A stretch of 64,000 nt of DNA, taken from NCBI RefSeq assembly GCF_934643285.1, contig NZ_CAKUBT010000001.1, positions 124,001-188,000 of the forward strand, given 5' to 3'. Position numbers and translations under genes: made by a program. This document shows positions 58,754-64,000 of the stretch, piece by piece; the stretch's first letter is position 1, and each line of letters opens with the position of its first letter. This DNA comes from an uncultured Ellagibacter sp. Its GTDB lineage: Bacteria; Actinomycetota; Coriobacteriia; Coriobacteriales; Eggerthellaceae. The notes beneath the pieces were generated by a model, which did no database searches, was not told the DNA's origin, and saw only the letters and a list, made by a program, of their open reading frames with translations.

Positions 58754-59623
58754 ATGACGATCATCGTTACGGTCATCGGCATCATCGCATTTGCGATTGC
58801 GGGCCCTATCATCGGTTGTTTGCTCGCGGGACTCGACCGCATCATCTCCGCGCGCATGCAGGGACGCGTCGGGCCGCCGCTTTTGCAGCCCTATTACGAC
58901 GTGCGCAAGCTTTTCTCCAAGGAAAACGCTTCCGTGAACACGTCCGAGCACGCCTACATCCTGTTCGCGTTCATCTTCACCCTGGTGGCGGGCGGCGTGT
59001 TCTTCTCGGGCGGAAACCTGCTTCTGAGCGTGTTCCTCGTGACGCTCTCCTCGCTGCTCTTCATCGTGGCTGCTTATTCGTCGCGCTCGCCGTACTCTGA
59101 AGTGGGCGCCGCGCGAGAGACGCTGCAGGCGATGGCGTACGAGCCGATGCTCTATCTCATGTGCGTCGCGTTCTTCATGGCGTCGGGGTGGTTCGACGTG
59201 GCGGGCGTCTTCTTCCTCGATGCTCCCGCGATTACGACGGCATGGCTCGCGTTTCTTGGTTTTTTGTTCGTGCTCACGATCAAGCTGCGCAAGTCGCCTT
59301 TCGATATCTCCATGTCGCACCATGCGCACCAGGAAATCGTTCGTGGTGTCACGACCGAGATGAGCGGCCCTACGCTGGGTTTGGTGGAAGTGATGCACTG
59401 GTGCGAGAACGTGCTGTTCATGGGTTGGGTCGCGATGTTCTTCGTCTGGTCGAACCCGCTCTCGATTATCCTTGCGATCGTTGTCGTTCTCGCGGTGTAC
59501 TTCCTCGAGATCTGGATCGATAACAACTTCGCCCGCGTGAAGTGGCAGCTCATGCTGAAGTCCGCATGGCTTGTCGCGCTCGTCGCCGGCGGCTTGAACG
59601 TGGCCGTTCTGGCCTACCTGTAA
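58754..59623 (+). CDS. echB: Ech-type hydrogenase subunit B (NuoH-like)
   Basis: 289 residues, eight membrane helices. DRIISARMQGRVGPPLLQPYYD is cut here to its key part RMQGRVGPPLLQPYYD, the NuoH/EchB quinone-site-like loop; SPYSEVGAARETLQAMAYEP and LRKSPFDISMSHHAHQEIV are further hallmarks. It anchors the peripheral arm to the membrane. ATG 58754 lies 16 bases after the echA stop. Clean start and length match the family. Confidence 0.92.
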   Translation: MTIIVTVIGIIAFAIAGPIIGCLLAGLDRIISARMQGRVGPPLLQPYYDVRKLFSKENASVNTSEHAYILFAFIFTLVAGGVFFSGGNLLLSVFLVTLSSLLFIVAAYSSRSPYSEVGAARETLQAMAYEPMLYLMCVAFFMASGWFDVAGVFFLDAPAITTAWLAFLGFLFVLTIKLRKSPFDISMSHHAHQEIVRGVTTEMSGPTLGLVEVMHWCENVLFMGWVAMFFVWSNPLSIILAIVVVLAVYFLEIWIDNNFARVKWQLMLKSAWLVALVAGGLNVAVLAYL

Positions 59624-59635
59624 GGAGGCTCACTT

Positions 59636-60079
59636 ATGGCTTACAACTCGAAATCACCTTGGGTCATCCACTACGATGCCTCAAGCTGCAACGGCTGCGA
59701 CATCGAGGTGCTCGCGGCGCTCTGCCCGGGCTTCGACGTCGAGCGCTTCGGCATCATCAACACCGGCAACCCCAAGCATGCCGACATCTTCCTCGTCACC
59801 GGCAGCGTGAACGAGCAGAACATCAAGGTTGTCCAGGAGATTTACGACCAGATGCTCGAGCCGAAGGCGGTCGTTGCCTGCGGCATCTGCGCGTGCTCGG
59901 GCGGCGTCTTCCACGACTGCTACAACGTGCTCGGTGGCGTTGATAAGGCGATCCCCGTCGACGTGTACGTGCCGGGCTGCGCCGTCCGCCCTGAGGCGAT
60001 AATCGACGGCGTTGTGCAGGCGATCGGCATCCTCGACGAGAAGGCGAAGGCTATGGCGCAACAGAAGAAGGGGGCGTAG
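59636..60079 (+). CDS. echC: Ech-type hydrogenase small subunit C (NuoB-like)
   Basis: 147 residues. Ligands for the single proximal [4Fe-4S] cluster are visible as CNGCDIE (Cys18, Cys21), ACGICACSGG (Cys82 to Cys87) and VPGCAVRPEAI (Cys115). There is no Tat signal, so it faces the cytoplasm, as in group 4 hydrogenases. ATG 59636 follows AAGGAGG. Confidence 0.93.
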   Translation: MAYNSKSPWVIHYDASSCNGCDIEVLAALCPGFDVERFGIINTGNPKHADIFLVTGSVNEQNIKVVQEIYDQMLEPKAVVACGICACSGGVFHDCYNVLGGVDKAIPVDVYVPGCAVRPEAIIDGVVQAIGILDEKAKAMAQQKKGA

Positions 60080-60084
60080 GACCC

Positions 60085-60969
60085 ATGGAATTCTCCTCTG
60101 AGTTCATTCCGCTCAAGCTGGCAGACGTGCCGGCGCTTTCCGACCGCATGAAAAGCGAGCACGCGCGCTTCGTGCAGATCCTCGCGGTAAACACCGATGC
60201 GGGCGTCGATCTGGTCTACTCGTTCATGAAAGACGATGGCGCGCTCAGCAACTACGAGGTCAAGGGCGTGAAGAAGGCTGATGTGGTGCCCTCCATCACC
60301 GGCAACTTCCTCGCGGCCTTCGTGTTCGAGAACGAAATCCACGACCTGTTCGGCGTGACGATTGAAGGCATCGCCATCGATTTCGGCGGCAAGTTCTACC
60401 AGCTTGCGCAATCCGAGCCGATGACTATCATCTCGCCTGCTCAGAAGGCTGCTCGCGAGAAGGCCGCCAAGGCTGCGGAAGCCAAGCGCGCCCGCGCTGC
60501 GAAGGTGGCCGAGACCGAGTACGCAGCCGATCACCCCGATGCCATGAAGCAGATGAAGCAGAAGGTCTCGGGTATCGACCCTGCGCAGATGGCCGATTTC
60601 GAGGAACGCTTCGCGGGCACCGACCCCGAGAAGCTCGCGCGCATCAAAGCGGCGTTCGCGGCAAAAGCGGCAAAGGCTGCCGAGGTTGAGCAGTCCCGCG
60701 AGAGCAAGCGCGCCACCCGCGCGGCGGAGCTCGAGAACCTCGATCCCGAGAAGGCCGCCAAGGTCCGTGCGGCCCTCGAGCGCAAGAAGAAGGCTGCCGA
60801 GGCGAAGCGTGCCGTGGGTTCCACCAACGTCGAGCGCGACGCCGAAATCGAGGCCAAGCTCGCACAGCTCGATCCCGAGCGGGCGGCAAAGGTCCGCGCT
60901 GCCCTCGATGCGAAGGCACGCCAGGAAACCGCCGAGCGTGCGGCGAATACCGGAAAGGACGGTGAATAG
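60085..60969 (+). CDS. echD: Ech-type hydrogenase subunit D (NuoC-like) with long repetitive C-terminal tail
   Basis: 294 residues, far longer than the 110-150 of usual EchD. Residues 1-115 are the NuoC/30-kDa-type domain (LVYSFMKDDGALSNYEV, FENEIHDLFGVTIEGI). The remaining 180 residues are Ala/Lys/Glu-rich helix with repeats starting at 179, 219 and 262 (TDPEKLARIKAAFAAK, LDPEKAAKVRAALERK, LDPERAAKVRAALDAK), and a weaker one at 164. The tail's role is unknown; a scaffold or docking arm is possible. ATG 60085 is five bases after echC. Confidence 0.88.
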   Translation: MEFSSEFIPLKLADVPALSDRMKSEHARFVQILAVNTDAGVDLVYSFMKDDGALSNYEVKGVKKADVVPSITGNFLAAFVFENEIHDLFGVTIEGIAIDFGGKFYQLAQSEPMTIISPAQKAAREKAAKAAEAKRARAAKVAETEYAADHPDAMKQMKQKVSGIDPAQMADFEERFAGTDPEKLARIKAAFAAKAAKAAEVEQSRESKRATRAAELENLDPEKAAKVRAALERKKKAAEAKRAVGSTNVERDAEIEAKLAQLDPERAAKVRAALDAKARQETAERAANTGKDGE

Positions 60970-60971
60970 CG

Positions 60972-62060
60972 ATGGGCAAGGCAACCGTCATCCCCTTCGG
61001 TCCGCAGCATCCCGTGCTGCCCGAGCCGCTTCACCTCGATCTCGTTGTTGAGGACGAGAAGGTGCTCGAGGCGATTCCACAAATCGGCTTCGTCCATCGT
61101 GGCCTCGAAAAGCTCGTCGAGACCCGCGATTACAACCAGTTCATTTTCATTGCGGAGCGCATCTGCGGCATCTGCGCGTTCGGCCACTCCATGGGCTACG
61201 CCGAAACGGTTGAGAGCCTTATGGGCGTCGAGATTCCCAAACGCGCCGAGTACCTGCGTGTTATCTGGCACGAGCTCTCGCGTATCCACTCGCATATTCT
61301 GTGGCTCGGCCTTGCCGCCGACGCCTTCGGCTTCGAGAGCCTGTTCATGCATTGCTGGCGCCTGCGCGAGCGTGTCCTCGATATCTTCGAGAAGACGACG
61401 GGAGGCCGCGTCATCTTCTCGGTCGTGAAGGTCGGCGGCGTCGTGCGCGACATCGATGCGGCGCAGTTTGCTGAGATCAAGCGCGTGCTCGAGGGCATCA
61501 AAGACGACTATCGCCAAATTATGAACGCCTTCCTGAAGGACTCGTCGGTCAAGAACCGCACCGTCGGGGTGGGGCATGTGAGCCACGAGGACGCCCTCGC
61601 GCTTTCCATGGTGGGACCTTTCGCCCGCGCTTCGAACGTGAACTACGATGTGCGCATGCTCGGCCGCGGCGGTTACGCGGAGCTCGCCGACTTCTGTCCT
61701 ATCCTCGACGACCAGGGCGATTGCTACGCTCGCTGCAAGGTTCGCGCGCTTGAGGTGCTCCAGTCGATCGACATCATCGAGGAGATGATCTCCAAGATTC
61801 CCGAGGGCGACATCTCGGTTGCCGTGAAGGGTTCTCCGGTTGCCGGCTCCGAGGCGTCCAACGTCGTCGAGCAGCCGCGCGGCGAGTGCTACTACTACGC
61901 CCGCGGCAACGGCACGAAGAACCTCGAGCGTATGCGCATGCGCACTCCGACCTCGCAAAACCTTGCGGGAATGACCGCAGCGCTCAAGGGCTGCGATCTG
62001 GCTGACGTGAACAACATCATCCTCACCATCGACCCCTGCATCAGCTGCACGGAAAGGTAG
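60972..62060 (+). CDS. echE: Ech-type [NiFe] hydrogenase large subunit E
   Basis: 362 residues. Both nickel-binding motifs are intact: RICGICAFGHS (Cys65, Cys68) and DPCISCTER at the very C terminus (Cys356, Cys359). The protein therefore binds [NiFe], unlike NuoD of complex I. It ends right at Arg362, without the cleavable tail removed by hydrogenase maturation proteases in many other groups. It reduces protons with electrons from ferredoxin, or the reverse. The start at 60972 is two bases after the echD stop. Confidence 0.94.
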   Translation: MGKATVIPFGPQHPVLPEPLHLDLVVEDEKVLEAIPQIGFVHRGLEKLVETRDYNQFIFIAERICGICAFGHSMGYAETVESLMGVEIPKRAEYLRVIWHELSRIHSHILWLGLAADAFGFESLFMHCWRLRERVLDIFEKTTGGRVIFSVVKVGGVVRDIDAAQFAEIKRVLEGIKDDYRQIMNAFLKDSSVKNRTVGVGHVSHEDALALSMVGPFARASNVNYDVRMLGRGGYAELADFCPILDDQGDCYARCKVRALEVLQSIDIIEEMISKIPEGDISVAVKGSPVAGSEASNVVEQPRGECYYYARGNGTKNLERMRMRTPTSQNLAGMTAALKGCDLADVNNIILTIDPCISCTER

Positions 62061-62066
62061 AAGAAC

Positions 62067-62435
62067 ATGGGTGGATTCAAACTGGGAAAGATAACGCTCG
62101 GCTCGCTGTTCAAAAAGCCTGAGACCGTGCTGTATCCTGTGGAGAAGAAGGAAACCCCCGCAGGACTTAAGGGCCATATCGTCAACGATGTCGATGTCTG
62201 CATCCTGTGCGGCATCTGCCAGCGCCGCTGCCCCTGCGCTGCCATCGTAGTGGAGAAGCCCAACCGCAAATGGACCATCGACAAGTTCCGCTGCGTCCAG
62301 TGCGGCACCTGCGTGCTCGAGTGTCCGAAGCACTGCCTGTCGATGGAGCCCGGATGGCCGGCGCCTTCGAAGGAGATGTACATCGAGTCCTTCGATGTTC
62401 CCGAACATGCCAAGCCGGTGAAGAAGGTAAGCTAA
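62067..62435 (+). CDS. echF: Ech-type hydrogenase ferredoxin-like subunit F
   Basis: 122 residues with two [4Fe-4S] motifs, CILCGICQRRCP (Cys45/48/51/55) and CVQCGTCVLECP (Cys76/79/82/86). It passes electrons between soluble ferredoxin and EchC. ATG 62067 is six bases after echE. It closes the operon; no formate dehydrogenase, CO dehydrogenase or maturation (hyp) genes are attached, which fits a ferredoxin-driven Ech. Confidence 0.93.
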   Translation: MGGFKLGKITLGSLFKKPETVLYPVEKKETPAGLKGHIVNDVDVCILCGICQRRCPCAAIVVEKPNRKWTIDKFRCVQCGTCVLECPKHCLSMEPGWPAPSKEMYIESFDVPEHAKPVKKVS

Positions 62436-62488
62436 GAGCAGCATTCTCGTCCCGCTCATCGGGCGAAGGCTTCCGACTGCTCGCCTCG

Positions 62489-62516
62489 AAGGGACCCTGA
62501 GGGGTCCCTTCTCGTT
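62489..62516 (+). terminator. terminator of the ech operon
   Basis: AAGGGACCC / GGGTCCCTT stem with a short loop and CTCGTTTT after it. Confidence 0.82.
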
Positions 62517-62627
62517 TTGCGTTGATTCCGCTGTTCTCGGGGCTTATCCGTGAACCGAGCGGTATAGTCGGGCCTGTCGGCAAGAACGGCGCGCGATGCG
62601 CTACGGACAGTGGAAGGTTGCGAAACG

Positions 62628-63530
62628 ATGGGTTTCTTCGATAGCGCGCAGGACGTGATAGACAAGGGAGTTTCGGCCGCGAAGGGCGTCGTCTCGGGTG
62701 TCGCCGTGGAACAGCAGCCGTTCATGAAGGGCTTTGCGCGCCTGTGCGCCGATGGCTGGGAGCAAGGTTGGCACGAGCGCAACGGCGGAAACCTCACGTA
62801 CCGCATGACCGATGGGGAAGTGGCGGACTGCCGCCCGTTCTTCTACGAGAACCCTTGCAATTGGATCCCCTTGGGCGTTCAGGCCGACAACCTTCGCGGT
62901 GCGTTCTTCGCCGTGACGGGCGCGGGGCGCTATATGCGCAACGTTCCCCTCGACATCGCTCGCAATGTGGGGATCGTCGAGATCAACGCCGAAGGAGACG
63001 CGTGCCGTATCGTGTGGGGCCTCAAAGATGGCGGCATGCCTTCCTCGGAATTCCCCTCGCATTTCATGATTCATTCGGTTCGCGTGGACGTGACCGCAGG
63101 CTCGTCCCGCGTGCTCTACCATGCCCACCCGGTAAACGTGGTCGCGCTCACCTCCGTAATGCCGCTCGACGCTCGCGCTATCACGCGTGCACTCTGGAAA
63201 GTCATGACGGAGTGCATCATCGCTTTTCCGAAAGGCGTTGGCGTAGTTCCGTGGATGGTGCCGGGAGGATCTGAGATCGCGATGGCGACAGCAAAGCTCA
63301 TGGAGACTTTCGATGCGGTCATTTGGGCACAGCACGGTCTGTTCTGCTCGGGCGCTGATTTCGATTCCGCGTTCGGTCTCATGCACACCATCGAGAAGGC
63401 GGCGGATATCTATGTGAGGGCGCGCCTGCTCAACGGGGGCGGCGATTTTGCGAACACCATATCCGACGACGGGCTTCGCGCCATCGCCCGGGATTTGAGG
63501 CTGGATGTAAACGAGACGTTCCTCGATTAG
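62628..63530 (+). CDS. class II aldolase, rhamnulose-1-phosphate aldolase-like
   Basis: 300 residues. HERNGGNLTYR and YHAHPVNVVAL (zinc His-x-His) with AQHGLFCSG (third His) follow the RhaD pattern. Such enzymes split L-rhamnulose 1-phosphate to dihydroxyacetone phosphate and lactaldehyde. Before the catalytic domain there is an extra N terminus of about 30 residues with an amphipathic helix (FDSAQDVIDKGVSAAKGVV). No other rhamnose genes are in the window. TATAGT at 62563-62568 is a possible -10. ATG 62628 lies ten bases after GGAAGG; a GTG at 62610 is in frame. Confidence 0.82.
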   Translation: MGFFDSAQDVIDKGVSAAKGVVSGVAVEQQPFMKGFARLCADGWEQGWHERNGGNLTYRMTDGEVADCRPFFYENPCNWIPLGVQADNLRGAFFAVTGAGRYMRNVPLDIARNVGIVEINAEGDACRIVWGLKDGGMPSSEFPSHFMIHSVRVDVTAGSSRVLYHAHPVNVVALTSVMPLDARAITRALWKVMTECIIAFPKGVGVVPWMVPGGSEIAMATAKLMETFDAVIWAQHGLFCSGADFDSAFGLMHTIEKAADIYVRARLLNGGGDFANTISDDGLRAIARDLRLDVNETFLD

Positions 63531-63644
63531 GCTTTTTCCAGCCGGGCTTTGGCGCACAGTGAGCAATTCGCGATCGAATAAACGTGCTGGCAACATCTCC
63601 GTGGGGAATCGGCGAAGTGTTTCGCTTCAGATAATGCAGGGCGC

Positions 63645-63650
63645 TATAAT
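63645..63650 (+). promoter_or_regulatory. -10 box for the gene at 63712
   Basis: Perfect TATAAT; TTCGCT 18 bases upstream is a weak -35. The leader is about 55 bases. Confidence 0.5.
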
Positions 63651-63711
63651 AATTCGCTGCAATTAACACGACTGACCCGCTGGGGCTTTATTTACTGGGG
63701 GCTTGGCTTAT

Positions 63712-64000
63712 ATGGCGAAGATGATAGACAAGGCCGCGAAGAACGACCTGACACCCGAGGAAGACGAGGTGCTCGACACCATCTTCACCATTCCAAATCT
63801 CATTTCGACGATTCGCCTGTGCATGGTTCCGTGCTTCATTGTTTTGCTTCTGACCGGCTACGACATCCTTGCGACGGTTCTTTTCGCCGTGGCGGCGGGA
63901 ACCGACTGGATCGACGGGCAAATCGCTCGCCGCACGCACACGGTCTCGAAGCTTGGCCGACTGCTTGATCCCGCCGTCGATCGCATCCTCATGATCTCAG
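63712..64000 (+). CDS. CDP-alcohol phosphatidyltransferase, 5' part (PgsA-like)
   Basis: The first 96 codons only. The signature D-G-x2-A-R-x8-G-x3-D-x3-D is present as DGQIARRTHTVSKLGRLLDP followed by AVD. An N-terminal soluble stretch of about 25 residues precedes the first helix (IFTIPNLISTIRLCMVP). It makes phospholipids such as phosphatidylglycerophosphate; the exact alcohol cannot be fixed from this fragment. ATG 63712 follows a G-run (GGGGG). The gene runs off the window. Confidence 0.88.
   Translation, partial: MAKMIDKAAKNDLTPEEDEVLDTIFTIPNLISTIRLCMVPCFIVLLLTGYDILATVLFAVAAGTDWIDGQIARRTHTVSKLGRLLDPAVDRILMIS

Overview
The window is one gene-dense chromosomal stretch of a high-GC, Gram-positive-type bacterium. 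The gene content (a gluconeogenesis/envelope run of uvrC, rapZ, yvcK and whiA, lipoprotein signal peptidase next to ileS, actinobacterial-style RapZ, choline/galactofuranose-type glycan genes, an energy-converting Ech hydrogenase, and no sign of oxidative respiration) fits an anaerobic actinobacterium of the class Coriobacteriia, probably Eggerthellaceae. That placement is inference from gene content; no 16S rRNA gene lies in the window.

Layout. 1-2548: the tail of a peptide/nickel-type ABC importer (two permeases, two ATPases), one ATPase with an unusual His-rich N terminus. 2.7-6.1 kb: a secreted/anchored Ser-Ala-rich protein, a lipoprotein and glutamate dehydrogenase. 6.5-10.7 kb: a two-gene envelope-polymer module in which a YidC-like membrane domain is fused to a CDP-glycerol glycerophosphotransferase-like domain, overlapping a membrane-anchored alkaline-phosphatase-superfamily transferase. 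10.7-14.9 kb: an accessory patch with a complete ISLre2-type insertion sequence (inverted repeats and short target duplication visible), a shortened HpaII-family restriction endonuclease without a methylase, and a DUF2130 coiled-coil protein. 15.0-17.3 kb: a UvrD/PcrA helicase behind a perfect LexA (SOS) box. 17.4-27.5 kb: uvrC-rapZ-yvcK-whiA followed by gap-pgk-tpiA-gpmI-secG, the lower glycolysis block with internal terminators. 27.6-28.6 kb: tRNA-Gly, tRNA-Cys, a second identical tRNA-Gly, and tRNA-Val on the other strand. 29.6-31.0 kb: a yybP-ykoY (Mn2+) riboswitch with its terminator before a TerC-family gene, then tRNA-Leu.

31.1-38.6 kb: a lipid kinase, an RNase D-like exonuclease, a membrane zinc peptidase, xseAB, and ackA facing pta across a shared terminator (acetate/ATP production). 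38.8-44.1 kb: UDP-galactopyranose mutase, a family 2 glycosyltransferase and a large multidomain LicC/LicA-like protein, i.e. nucleotide-activated glycan and phosphocholine-type decoration. 44.2-49.5 kb: coaX, dinB, a DegV protein, an ABC exporter and a small XRE regulator. 49.7-56.4 kb: ileS-lspA-rluD-like-hemH-coaBC. After tRNA-Pro, 56.8-62.4 kb carries a six-gene echABCDEF operon for a group 4 [NiFe] hydrogenase whose EchD has a long repetitive charged tail. The window closes with a rhamnulose-1-phosphate-aldolase-like gene and the start of a CDP-alcohol phosphatidyltransferase.

How it fits together: glycolysis to pyruvate, acetyl-phosphate to acetate and ATP, and ferredoxin-linked proton reduction with ion pumping by Ech would make a fermentative energy core. 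A nickel importer would serve the hydrogenase. Several genes appear to be read from leaderless or near-leaderless mRNAs. Three tRNA promoters share an A-rich element at an identical distance from the -35 box. The most unusual items are the YidC-TagF-like fusion, the HTH-LicC-LicA-HTH-LicC-like protein, the EchD tail, the shared tRNA promoter element and the degenerate orphan HpaII-like gene next to a fresh-looking insertion sequence.
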